Source of the DNA: Corallium rubrum | Lineage: Eukaryota; Cnidaria; Anthozoa; Scleralcyonacea; Coralliidae | Length of the DNA stretch: 64,000 nt | NCBI GenBank assembly: GCA_964035015.1 | Contig: OZ036007.1 | Coordinates: forward strand, 886,399-950,398 | Direction: 5' to 3' | In this document: positions 35,884-44,956 of the stretch, piece after piece | Position numbering within the stretch: the first letter of the stretch is position 1 | How the letters are laid out: each line of letters opens with the position of its first letter | Translations under genes and position numbers: made by a program | The notes under the pieces: model-generated | The model's database searches: none | What the model was told of the DNA's origin: nothing | What the model saw: only the letters and a program-made list of their open reading frames with translations

Positions 35884-36364
35884 CAACTTATAGTTATTAA
35901 GTAATATTAGGCATACATTCGATTACATGTTCTAGGGGGTTTGGTAGTTAAGGAAAATCTCTAGTGTAAAATCTCTAGTGTAAGAATATTACAAGCAAAC
36001 TGGGACCAGTTTCGAAAATGCAACATCAAGACTCTCTGCATGGCTATATACTGAGGAATCGACCAGTGACTCTATAGGAGAGCAATGTCAACGAATTCTG
36101 TACATATAATAGTGGTAATACCGGTGAAGAATTGGGTATATTATAAGTAATATATATTTGGCATAACACTTGATAAAACGACATATTCTCAAAGTTTTTG
36201 CAGGTGAAGGAAAATCTCGAGTGTAAGAATATATACATTTTAAGACCAATCGGTCTTTATTTTGATGTCGAAAAGTTAGCTGCCGGTTGTGATTTGGGTG
36301 AGAAAACGTCGTTCAACTAAACGTGATTGGCAAATTTTTGATGGTGTCCAGCCTTCAAGTACTG

Positions 36365-38157
36365 ATTTAAAGCACGCGTAGGAGTGTTTTATATCTGATA
36401 AAACACGACTACAAGTGCTTTAAATGGCTTCAAAGACGACTACAACAGAGTGGCTTCCGTGAGCATTGTTTTTTATTGTCTGCAGATTACGGTTGAGTTA
36501 GCGGCTGAACAATAGATATTAATGTTTTACGTGTTAGAATGTTCAACATTCAAATTATAACATTAAATACGCGAGAAAAAAAGTTGTTTCGTGTTAAGTA
36601 TTGGCTTGTGTTGGTAGATTTCAGTGCAGTTCTTTTTGAAAAGTAGATTTAATAAGGAGAAGTATGGTGGCGTCCTCGGAGAGAAAACGTGTGTTTCGGA
36701 AGGCAAGAGGGGCCGAGGAAGAGAAAAAGTTGTTGGAAAGCAGTATTCCCATCAACACGACGATCGACTAGATGGGCGTTCAACATTTTCAAGGAATGGC
36801 AAATGACAAGGGAAAATAATGACGCCAGTTTAGAAAGCTGCTCGTTTTCGTTTGATTGCGAGAAATTGCAGAATTTAAGCACTAACATCGTAAATATGAC
36901 GACAGAAACACTCGATTTTTGGTTGTCGAGGTTTATTCAGGAAGTAGTCAAAGCAAACGGGTGAACGATATCCTGACAGAACATTGTATGGCATTGTTTG
37001 TGGGCTAAACCGTTATTTGCAGGAAGGAAGTGATTTACCTGTATCAATCCTAGATAAGAACGAAACGAGGTAATTATCGGGCTATATATACTGATTTCAG
37101 ACTGTATTTTATTGCTTTGTTGATCATTTGACCATGATTATGAAATGCTAAGATAGGGTAACGGTGTTAGTTTTCTGTTGTTTTAGGGTGAATATATTTC
37201 GTCGAACTCTTGATGCTGAGATGAAACTAGCTTGCCAGGACGATTTGACGAATGAGACAAAGATGGCCAAGAGAGAAGAAGTTACAGAGGAAGAGGAGAA
37301 AATTATGTGGCAGAAAGAGCTACTTGGATGTCAAACAGCTAAGTTTTTTATCCATACAATTTATTTCTACAACGGCAAGTTATTTGGAATACGGGCCAAA
37401 GAGCAGAAACCTAAGACTAAACAACTTTCGTATTGATTCCGTTTCTGTAACTTACGATGAAAGTACTTCTAGGATCTTTCTCGGTTGCCTGAAAGATCTA
37501 AAATACAGTCCTCGAGTTACAAAGTGCATTTTGTTGTTCAGGTAAAGAGGTTAACCACTTCCCTTGCGTTGTAAATTGTTACGATACCTACACAGAAAAA
37601 GTAAAGGACTTATAGTTAAGATTAATGAAGCATTTTATTTCAGGCCAAATAATAATGCAAATGTTTTCGAGTATTATAATATCGTTCTAGGTATTCATAG
37701 TCTAAACAAAATTTTGCCTAATTTATGCAAGAGTGCAGGTTTCAGTCGTAAAATCTCTCACTGCTTAATAAGGGTAACTTGTGCAACGCGATTGTTTCAG
37801 TCGAATGTTGAAGACAAACTAATCAGAGAACGCACTGGTCATAGGTCAAGCGCCTTGTTACCCTATGAGAAGGAGAGTCGTGAGCAAAATATAAAAGTTA
37901 GTAAAATATTAGGACCTCCGGGACAAAATAAGGATGTGGACGAGAAGAACGATGTTGAAGATTTGTTGTTTGATTTCGAGGTATCTGATGACTTTTTAAG
38001 TACTATGCCTTTACGTGGAGATGAACAAATGGCAAATATTTATAGTTTTGACGTATCTGATGAGTTTTTAAGTACTATGCCTTTACCTGGAGATGAACAA
38101 AGGGCAAATAGTTCTAGTTCAACGGCTACTGCAGCGTTGTCAGGTTGTGTGTTTAAT
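36365..38157 (+). pseudogene. Crypton-like tyrosine recombinase copy B, split by the Polinton
   Basis: This is the longer of two copies. After a leader (36365-36660) coding starts near 36664. A frame-shifted but recognisable N-terminal SAM-like region includes TRWAFNIFKEWQMTREN and MTTETLDFWLSRFIQEVVK. The next segment is interrupted by a likely intron (donor GTAATT after 37070, acceptor TTTTAG ending about 37186). It continues with NIFRRTLDAEMKLA and KMAKREEVTEEEEKIMWQK at 37190-37436. The catalytic part at 37564-38157 has HCLIRVTCATRLFQ, LIRERTGHRSSA and the PYEKESRE Tyr region, followed by two tandem DDFLSTMPLRGDEQ-like acidic repeats. Several frame changes and the Polinton insertion at 38157/38158 inactivate it. 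DUF3504/ZMYM2-like proteins descend from Crypton recombinases; whether this copy was a transposon or a domesticated gene is open. Confidence 0.75.
38152..38157. repeat. left target-site duplication of the Polinton (TTTAAT)
   Basis: TTTAAT here and at 56683-56688 bracket the element. The Crypton copy A holds a single copy at 28934-28939 (reverse). Six bases is the known Polinton duplication length. Confidence 0.95.
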
Positions 38158-38948
38158 AGTAGTATAGGATATGGGGGTACCAGGCCAGTTTATTTTGGGT
38201 GCTACGACAGGGATATCTCTCCTCCCCGAGGCGTGGACGAGATTTTTGTCCACTCCCAGGGATGTTTTTTGTTGACCGCATGCACCACTTTTTTCCATAC
38301 CCCGGTACCATCACTTTTTCCATACCCCGGTACCACCACTTTTATTCTGAGTCGTCAACACCATCGCTGAGTACCTTGGAAGTTGTTGGCCCTACTTGCC
38401 CCGTCAGCGCGACCACTGGAACCACGGCTTGGCTATACGGGTGGTTATAGTTAATGGACCATCTGTTTTTGCCCCCAACTCGCCAGACCAGTCGGTTGCC
38501 GCCAGGAATCCAAAACCCAGGAATACCAATGACCCAACCTATATGAAATTATTTTTCCATGCAACATAAAGTTTACATTAGGTACGGTGGAAAAGACCAC
38601 AGCGACCAAGTCGTTTGGCGATGGTCCCGAGCTTATGCTAAGAAGGACGCCCCCTTACTTCTTGGAGTCACCAAGGTCAAGTCATCCGTATGGTCATTTA
38701 CCTAGAACCACACAACAGCCCCGAACAGCGGCAACCTGGAGTCCGGGCGGCCGCACCGAGCCGAAGGCGAGGTGCTGGGCCGCAATCATACCAGGAGTCA
38801 CCAGTGTAAAGTCTATTGTGAGTCAGATAAAACCTCCCAACAAATGGACCAGTTTATTTTGCCCCCAACTCGCCAGACCAGTCGGTTGCCACCGATCTTC
38901 CAAAATATAAGTCTTCACAGAATCCAAGTCAGATCCTATTAAGTAGTC
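38158..38948 (+). repeat. left terminal inverted repeat of the Polinton (791 bp)
   Basis: Reverse complement of 55892-56682 with only a couple of differences seen (for example near 38328 and 38579). Inside each TIR the segment ttttgcccccaactcgccag through cggttgcc occurs twice (about 38466-38501 and 38858-38891). Open frames of 83 and 107 codons appear in both TIRs and are probably incidental. Confidence 0.95.
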
Positions 38949-39130
38949 AGTGACGTGTACACATTTGTGAGGTAGTCAGTGAAGTGTACATATTTTGTGT
39001 TGAGGTCAGTGAGGTGTGTGTATTTTGTGTTGGAGTCAGTGAAGTGTGCATATTTTGTGTCCGCTTCACTGACTCCAACACAAATGTGAAAAATTTTGTG
39101 AAGTGTGATTTCAGCTGCTGTCAGACCGAA
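38949..39130. repeat. subterminal tandem repeat of the Polinton
   Basis: Roughly 30-bp units built on gtcagtgaagtgtacatatt and ttgtgttg are repeated about four times, followed by an inverted partial unit (cttcactgactccaacac at 39064-39081). It lies just inside the left TIR with no equivalent at the right end. Confidence 0.8.
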
Positions 39131-39178
39131 TTTGCATATTTTCTGCAGGTGGCAATTTCTGTTTACTTTTACCGGTTA

Positions 39179-42100
39179 TCAGTCAATAAAGGCAAACCCT
39201 ATCCTGTAAAACCACTCGTCCAGGGGTCTGATGAAATTATGTCCATTGGCATAGCTACTGACACCGTCATTGAGTATGTACCTTTTATCGTCAAAGCAGC
39301 TGAGAGATATTTTGTTGACTTCGTAGGATCCCAGCTGATGGTAGACACTTCTTATAGTTTTCATTTTGTGTTTTAACTGCTTTTGCCCCAGTAGCGTGTC
39401 TTTATAGTCGTTATGTTTTATGTCCTTACTTATAACAACCTTCTTAATTCCCTTGGCCTTCTTATCTCCTTTATCATTGTCTTTTATGTAGGAGTACATT
39501 TTACTCTTCAGTCCTATGAACTCAGTGATGGGTATTCCAGCTGCCTCATCCTTCATCTTACCTATAACTTTTTTGTTTTCTACGAAGTGATATTCAGAGT
39601 CCACTGGGTAGTCGCTATTGTCAAACTTATCACAGTCAGAGTGGAAGTCCTTATAGACATCCCCAGCATAGATCTCGTATAGTAGACTATCAGTGTCAGT
39701 AAAAAGTAGCTTAGCCTTAGAACCATATAGATTTCCTATATATCTGTAGTGAAAGTCATACATCAAGGTCTTAGACATGTCAAGTATACACATCCCAACG
39801 AAGGCAGGTCTGTTAAGTGTTAAGCATTCTTTAATCTTATGCACGGCAACTAGGTTCTCATTAAATATTTTACTACTTACGAATGTTGGCTTGGAAGTCA
39901 GTTTAAGTAGTTTATATGGACTAGTCACAAGCCTAACGTCAACCCTTTTCCTTAGGTTTTCCATAGTCTTACCGAAGATGCTGTTATTCATAAGTTTGAA
40001 GAAGTCTTTCTCAAACGCATTCCTAGCATGGGCCCTCTTCTGGGTGTTGTAGTCAATATACTGCTTTAACCACGGGGACTGATCAAATTCCAACGCCCTA
40101 TGTATTTTCTTAAGCTTCATCCCTAGCTCAAGGTATAGCCGCAGGTTCCTGTAATGTAGGACGTACTTACTTTTATCCATCAGGTTTGGGATTAGTTTAT
40201 GTACTGTTCCTATGTGGATGTTATACTTATCTTTTATGTTTCGGCAATAGTCTGACAACATATCCGATTTTACTTTGAGCTTTTCTGGGGCTAGAGGAAA
40301 GTCATTATGTTTCTCATGCAGCTCGTCCGGGTACTTTAGATCAACCTCAAGTATCAGACCCCGGTCAGACTTGTCACCGTACTTACTCAGGTCCACTGTG
40401 TCAGCGTCAAGCCACTTGAACCCACCAGTCGGTAGGTACTGACTCATGGCCCATCCGTAAAGGTTGTTAGCATCCAGGTACATAAGATACTTGCTAGGCA
40501 TCTTCTCATCATATTTTTTCATATACTTATTATTGGCCATCCCATACCTGTTAGCGATATATGACGTGCCGCCCCTCATACCCTTTTCAATGAACTGGAA
40601 CATATTTATGTCAGTCATCAGTTCAATTTCCACGCCAGTCATTTTTAGCATCGCATCCCAGGACAATCCGGGACTGGAGAAGTAGTGACATGGGTCCAGC
40701 TTATAGTACTGCAGACATGTCTTCCTAAAGTTTTCAAAAACATCAGCCAGCAGCAGCACATCTGACTTCATATACAGGTCATGGTATTCTCCCATATTCC
40801 CAAGCCTGAAAGTTCTCCAGACCTTATGGGCATGTGCATAGTCATTCTCAGAAATATGCTCGTCATTCAAGACGCTATAGAACTCGTCCTTGGTTGGTAA
40901 GCAGGTGTCCTCAAACTTTTCAAAGCTGCTCATATAGTCGTATGGATAAACTCCCTTGCGGGTCATCAGATCAAATTTCTTACCCTTAAACTCATCAGAC
41001 GTTATCACGAAAGCGTCCCTAGGTAAGTTGTCAACAAGTCGTCCTAGAGCACTGGACATGAACTGGAGGCTGTCTATAAACACTAGATGTCGGCCTAGCA
41101 TGAATGACATATACTTCTCCATGTTATTAGGTATCACATTTATATCCATTCCGAATTTACCTATCTCCTGCATTATGAAGTGGCTGTCATAACCCCTTAG
41201 ATTATGAAAGATTACTGGTATTTTATCAGTAATTCTGTAAATCATATTACATTTGCTATGGGCTGATCCCCTGTATTTCCCGGTGATGTGGCAGTGATCT
41301 CTTACCCTCGCGTCTGAGTCCACATAACTTTTATTACATATGTGACACTCTACTGATTTTTCATATTCATCCATCTCATCCTTAGTCATGGTCATATCTT
41401 TATTGAAGAATTTCCCCTTGACACTCTGGCAGTAGGCCACCTCCTTCAGCATCTTTTTCATAAACTTATAGACAGCGTTCTTACCTCTGTAGACCTTAAC
41501 CGGTTTGCTAAAGCTGCCATCAACACAGCATACCACCTTATATGAGAATCCACAGTCTACATGCCTCTGATACTCTTGTGTGTAGGACTTACTATCATCT
41601 TTGCTAGGTGTATTATTATGCATCACCAGGGCTTCAAAGTCAGCATATATAACGAAAGGTACTTCAAGCTGCTTACGGTGGTTGATGAATGTGAGTTTGT
41701 TCTCACTCTCCTCAGGCATCTTTATGGCCTGTTTACCATTCACCACAATACAGTTCTCACTATGGGCTGACAGTATAGCATCTGAGCTGAAGCACTGTAG
41801 GCAATGCATGCAGAAATGCTTCCTCTCCTTATGCTTGATCTTTAGATACATGAACTTATTAAAGTCCTTAATCAACACATAATGCCTATCAATCAGCAGT
41901 AGGTTCATGCAGCTCTCATGCTTTTCCTTTGACACATATATAGGATAAGTCTGCCCACCCTCATACCCAAACACATTTATGCGTATGTTATTTTGCGTTT
42001 CTATCTTACTGTACTGTCTTGTTTCTACTGGGAATCTCACACCAGTGTATTCCAGGGTAGGTAGTAAGGCTTTATCAGTTTTCTTGATTCTTTCCGGATG

Positions 42101-42724
42101 TGTATTCTGTGGGTTCAGGTATCTGATATGGCACCATCTGAAACATTCGTTGTCACTGTTCTTTATGTTTATCAGCCCCTTTGCAGGGTTCCTCAACTCT
42201 TTAGGGAGTTCCGCATAACTACTGCCTTGTAACGGGGTGTAGGCTACTACATTAAGATAATGACTCATGATGCTGTCTATGACCCAGCCACTACCTTCAG
42301 AGGTCCATGACTCGTATAGGTTCAGCATGTTCTTCCCTCCCACTGCTGCTAGAGACTCCAGGTGACTTCTATCTATAGCGACAGCGGCTTTACTTCCAAA
42401 GTAGACATCCTTAAAAAGGAAATCACCATTATTTTGTTCCTTCTTCAGTTTTATCTTCAACATTTCCGCAAACTTTATACCGCCAATATCCTCCATCTCA
42501 ATTTCGAGCACTCTGCATACTAGACTTCTTGTCTGATCTATTTCAGACTCAGGATCACCTCTGTCCAGAATACTAATTTCCATACCTCTAGTGTAGCCCT
42601 TAAGAGCCCTCCTAGCCTCAACAACTCCTAGCTCATTATGCAGATCCTGTCTACGTCTCGCTAACGTATCATCAAATGCTGATATCTCTTCAAGTGGGTT
42701 TATTTTCTTAACCGTTCTTGACAT
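39179..42724 (-). CDS. POLB: protein-primed family B DNA polymerase
   Basis: An intact 1181-residue frame. A C2H2-like finger, FCMHCLQCFSSDAILSAH, lies at about 304-321. The exonuclease domain has YADFEAL (Exo I, about 360-366), FHNLRGYDSHF (Exo II, about 506-516) and YMKSDVLLLADV (Exo III, about 651-662). Between Exo I and II sits a Cys/His module, CHICNKSYV then DHCHITGKYRGSAHSKCN (about 460-493), found in protein-primed polymerases of this group. The polymerase domain has YLDANNLYGWAMSQYLP (motif A, about 749-765), FKLMNNSIFGKTMEN (motif B, about 909-923) and LLFTDTDSLLYEI (motif C, about 1006-1018). It would replicate the element from a protein-primed TIR end. It is the largest and best preserved gene. 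Upstream are a TATA-like run, GTGCGTTTAAAT (42788-42799) and ACTTAAAGAAA (42740-42750). The start at 42724 is the first ATG of the frame. Confidence 0.96.
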   Translation of the reverse strand: MSRTVKKINPLEEISAFDDTLARRRQDLHNELGVVEARRALKGYTRGMEISILDRGDPESEIDQTRSLVCRVLEIEMEDIGGIKFAEMLKIKLKKEQNNGDFLFKDVYFGSKAAVAIDRSHLESLAAVGGKNMLNLYESWTSEGSGWVIDSIMSHYLNVVAYTPLQGSSYAELPKELRNPAKGLINIKNSDNECFRWCHIRYLNPQNTHPERIKKTDKALLPTLEYTGVRFPVETRQYSKIETQNNIRINVFGYEGGQTYPIYVSKEKHESCMNLLLIDRHYVLIKDFNKFMYLKIKHKERKHFCMHCLQCFSSDAILSAHSENCIVVNGKQAIKMPEESENKLTFINHRKQLEVPFVIYADFEALVMHNNTPSKDDSKSYTQEYQRHVDCGFSYKVVCCVDGSFSKPVKVYRGKNAVYKFMKKMLKEVAYCQSVKGKFFNKDMTMTKDEMDEYEKSVECHICNKSYVDSDARVRDHCHITGKYRGSAHSKCNMIYRITDKIPVIFHNLRGYDSHFIMQEIGKFGMDINVIPNNMEKYMSFMLGRHLVFIDSLQFMSSALGRLVDNLPRDAFVITSDEFKGKKFDLMTRKGVYPYDYMSSFEKFEDTCLPTKDEFYSVLNDEHISENDYAHAHKVWRTFRLGNMGEYHDLYMKSDVLLLADVFENFRKTCLQYYKLDPCHYFSSPGLSWDAMLKMTGVEIELMTDINMFQFIEKGMRGGTSYIANRYGMANNKYMKKYDEKMPSKYLMYLDANNLYGWAMSQYLPTGGFKWLDADTVDLSKYGDKSDRGLILEVDLKYPDELHEKHNDFPLAPEKLKVKSDMLSDYCRNIKDKYNIHIGTVHKLIPNLMDKSKYVLHYRNLRLYLELGMKLKKIHRALEFDQSPWLKQYIDYNTQKRAHARNAFEKDFFKLMNNSIFGKTMENLRKRVDVRLVTSPYKLLKLTSKPTFVSSKIFNENLVAVHKIKECLTLNRPAFVGMCILDMSKTLMYDFHYRYIGNLYGSKAKLLFTDTDSLLYEIYAGDVYKDFHSDCDKFDNSDYPVDSEYHFVENKKVIGKMKDEAAGIPITEFIGLKSKMYSYIKDNDKGDKKAKGIKKVVISKDIKHNDYKDTLLGQKQLKHKMKTIRSVYHQLGSYEVNKISLSCFDDKRYILNDGVSSYANGHNFIRPLDEWFYRIGFAFID

Positions 42725-42739
42725 ACTAACATCCGGTTA

Positions 42740-42750
42740 TTTCTTTAAGT
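42740..42750 (-). promoter_or_regulatory. ACTTAAAGAAA motif upstream of POLB
   Basis: The same 11-mer in the same orientation occurs at 44952-44962, upstream of the broken nuclease gene, and at 55876-55886, at the inner edge of the right TIR. It could be a shared promoter element of leftward genes. Confidence 0.45.
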
Positions 42751-42787
42751 CCCCGACATACTATATCTGTATATTTTTTATTAAATA

Positions 42788-42799
42788 ATTTAAACGCAC
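42788..42799 (-). promoter_or_regulatory. GTGCGTTTAAAT motif upstream of POLB
   Basis: The exact 12-mer recurs upstream of the Bro-N gene (43779-43790, same strand), and GTGTGTTTAAAT occurs at 43891-43902 on the plus strand upstream of the small coiled gene. It sits about 65, 29 and 38 bases before the respective likely ATGs. It is probably a Polinton promoter element. Confidence 0.55.
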
Positions 42800-42820
42800 T
42801 ATATCTTCTATAGTAATTAT

Positions 42821-42992
42821 ATGGAAGATAGTAGTATTTGCTAGAATCTTAAGGATCCGTAAGCAAGTAGAAAAACTAGTAGATGAAGTTTTTAACTTAA
42901 TTGAGTTGGAGAGGGAGTTGGTGGGTAGGTATATTAACCTTCTGAAGCATAGGAGATCCTGTGGAAGTGCCTGCAGTGACTACCAAGAGTGA
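42821..42992 (+). pseudogene. small charged ORF with an early frame break
   Basis: An ATG at 42821 gives only MEDSSIC before a stop. The adjacent frame is open to TGA at 42990 and encodes a helical, charged segment (RKQVEKLVDEVFNLIELERE). Both the MED start and the helical part resemble the gene at 43901-44143, so this looks like a broken paralog. It overlaps the 3' end of the Bro-N gene by 13 bp on the other strand. Confidence 0.35.
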
Positions 42993-43750
42993 TCCTTATT
43001 AAGGAACTTTCTTCTGCAGTACCTACACCTAACTCTGGCCCCTGCCATGTAATCATCAATACACCTATGTATCTCATCATAGTCACATGAGACTATGGTC
43101 CTATATCCATTATCGCTCAGGGTATCTATGAATGACCTCTGCCTGTCTGAACAGACTCCCGTACCGTTAGGGGTCTTAAGCTCAATAGCTAGACCGGAGT
43201 ATGTCTTGTGTAGGTTACCTATAATTATATCAGGCTGACCACCCTTATATCCCTTTTTCCAGCTGGTTATTCTTTTTAACTTAGTGTCCTGATTCTCTCC
43301 TAGGCCTGGTATGACCACAGCGTTAGGATGGTACTCTCTTATATACCTGATTACCTGGTAACGTAGGTCAGTCTCACTCATCAGTGACAGCTGTTTACCA
43401 ATAAGCCTAGGTGCTATGCACTGTCCAGTTTTCCTTATGGATGGTAGAACATCTCTGAACACCCAGTTCCTAAACCTCCTAGCTATAGGTAATTTTGATG
43501 AGAACACCAGACTATATACTCCAGGCTCATTTATCATGTGTATTTCTCTCCTCTGACCTGACGCCCCGTTTTGGGGCCTCAGGTGTTGTGTTACCTTTTT
43601 CTTGCAATCGACATCAACATGATCCTGGATTGCCTTACGAGGCCTCTTGTACCCAAGTGCTTCCGCGACATCTTTTCCCCGGAACCACATCTCATCACCA
43701 TCCTTTTGCGTTCTGATTATTTTATCGTCGAAACTGAATGACTTGATCAT
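42980..43750 (-). CDS. Bro-N domain fused to a VRR-NUC (PD-(D/E)XK) nuclease
   Basis: An intact 256-residue protein. Residues 1-108 form a Bro-N domain (MWFRGKDVAEALGYKRPRKA at 21-40, INEPGVYSLVFSSKLP, then FRNWVFRDVLPSIRKTG), a DNA-binding module of many large DNA viruses and phage antirepressors. After a linker, residues 130-235 form a VRR-NUC-type nuclease. Visible features are VIPGLGENQ, GYKGGQPDIII with Pro-Asp at 173-174, AIELKTPNG with the E-x-K at 190-192, and Q/FIDTLSDNGY. A CRYC plus His near the C-terminus could bind zinc. All catalytic positions are present. The likely role is DNA binding with nuclease action in replication or recombination of the element; this is inferred. The gene lies beside POLB, shares its GTGCGTTTAAAT promoter motif, and diverges from the small gene at 43901. 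Confidence 0.85.
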   Translation of the reverse strand: MIKSFSFDDKIIRTQKDGDEMWFRGKDVAEALGYKRPRKAIQDHVDVDCKKKVTQHLRPQNGASGQRREIHMINEPGVYSLVFSSKLPIARRFRNWVFRDVLPSIRKTGQCIAPRLIGKQLSLMSETDLRYQVIRYIREYHPNAVVIPGLGENQDTKLKRITSWKKGYKGGQPDIIIGNLHKTYSGLAIELKTPNGTGVCSDRQRSFIDTLSDNGYRTIVSCDYDEIHRCIDDYMAGARVRCRYCRRKFLNKDHSW

Positions 43751-43778
43751 ACTATAGGTGTATATATTTGTAAAACTT

Positions 43779-43790
43779 ATTTAAACGCAC
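43779..43790 (-). promoter_or_regulatory. GTGCGTTTAAAT motif upstream of the Bro-N gene
   Basis: An exact copy of the POLB-upstream motif, 29 bases before the ATG at 43750, followed by a TATA-like ATATATAC. It also forms one arm of an imperfect inverted repeat with 43882-43898. Confidence 0.55.
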
Positions 43791-43898
43791 CTGGCGCCTT
43801 GTTTTAGGGGTGACGGTAGCAGCAACCAGTCAAAACGGCGGGTTGGTCAGAAGTGATGCTAGAGGGAAACACGGTGAAACCGGGCGTCAGGTGTGTTT
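43783..43898. repeat. imperfect inverted repeat in a divergent promoter region
   Basis: aaacgcacctggcgcc at 43783-43798 faces gggcgtcaggtgtgttt at 43882-43898, with about 83 bp between. It lies between the leftward Bro-N gene and the rightward small gene, so both promoters carry mirror-image elements. Confidence 0.6.
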
Positions 43899-43900
43899 AA

Positions 43901-44143
43901 ATGGGCTCACCATCAGAGTTTATTTTCTACATTTACCATATGGAGGACATAGAGCATGATATAGGAAATCTGGTTGATAAAATATGTGAGTCGGAGGGGA
44001 AGGTACCTGACAGAGAAATAGATAGAATGATGAGAGAGTTAATAGATCTTAATAGTCTTTACACAAGGCTAAGACGTAAAAAATCTAAACATAAGAAACC
44101 CCGGGTTTACTCACCCAGGTACCAACCCTATATGGGAAAGTAG
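43901..44143 (+). CDS. small charged coiled protein of unknown function
   Basis: An 80-codon frame; the more likely start is the second Met at 43940 (MEDIEHDIGNLVDKICESEG), because the first ATG overlaps the GTGTGTTTAAAT promoter motif. The protein is predicted to be helical and acidic, then strongly basic near the end (RLRRKKSKHKKPR). It is the only intact rightward gene in the left arm and has a probable broken paralog at 42821-42992. A DNA-binding or regulatory role is possible. No family is recognised. Confidence 0.5.
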   Translation: MGSPSEFIFYIYHMEDIEHDIGNLVDKICESEGKVPDREIDRMMRELIDLNSLYTRLRRKKSKHKKPRVYSPRYQPYMGK

Positions 44144-44148
44144 GTTGG

Positions 44149-44931
44149 TTACGGACCGCCCTCACCTTGGAAACCAGGCAGGCAGTTATTGCACTCATAA
44201 TTCCTCATCATATAATTATCAATAGTGTAGATGAGACCGCTTACGTAATCATCCGCTATAGTCAAATACGACCTGCCAGCCATCTTTCCCACGCAATATA
44301 ACTGTTTATTGCTCAGCCCGTTAAGTCTTATATAGCATCCGCCTCTATGGTATCTGCCACCGCTATGAAAAATCCATATAGCTAGTCCGTTATGTAAAAC
44401 ATCCGGGGAAATTATAGTTAGGTCAGGCTTATCATCAGCACCAAGTCCTGGTATTAACATAGCACTTGGGTATTCATCCCTAACGTAATCAGTCAAATAT
44501 CTAAGAATTTCGCAGTCTCTGGTAGTTAGTGGTTTCCTACTCGGTCGTGGGCCGCTACTTCTTATACTTCCCACTAACTCCAACTGTCGACTATCCACCC
44601 TGTCTGGTCTAAGACACATAGCCATGTACATCATAAACTCCAGCCGAAGATCATCCCAGTCGTCCGACACTATAGTCTTGTACGAGACACGCTCAAGTCT
44701 CCTACGGAACCATACCTCAGTTTTTGTCAGCTTCGGTTTTGCCCATAAGGCTAATCACGTATATCTACACCTATTCTCAAGTATCAGAATGTCAGGCTGT
44801 CCAGACCTATACCCTTTTCTACGGTTCTCAATGGTGTCTTCAGGCCTTACTACGAATAAGACCATTGGATGATACTTCTCAATATAACTGACCAACTCAC
44901 GTATAGATTCGTTACTATGATAATTGACCAT
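44149..44931 (-). pseudogene. tandem degenerate VRR-NUC-like protein with an in-frame TGA
   Basis: Reading from ATG at 44931, 58 codons encode a VRR-NUC-like start (ELVSYIEKYHP, then KGYRSGQPDILILE, matching the nuclease region of the Bro-N fusion) and stop at TGA 44755-44757. The same frame then continues open to 44149. It covers the rest of that domain, with the ELK position replaced by LALWAKP, then a second diverged domain with LIPGLGADDKPDLTII where the catalytic E-x-K is replaced by AIWIFHS, and a Cys pair near the end (YECNNC). Both domains therefore look catalytically dead even apart from the TGA. The gene resembles a duplicated, decayed copy of the neighbouring nuclease. ACTTAAAGAAA lies 20 bases upstream. 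Confidence 0.65.
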
Positions 44932-44956
44932 ATACTATACGTATAAAATTATTTCT

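Noticed and set aside
38587..38910. 107-codon frame in each TIR (also 55930-56253), identical in both
   Set aside because: Identity follows from the TIR copies being identical. Composition is low-complexity and Pro-rich, with no family; incidental.
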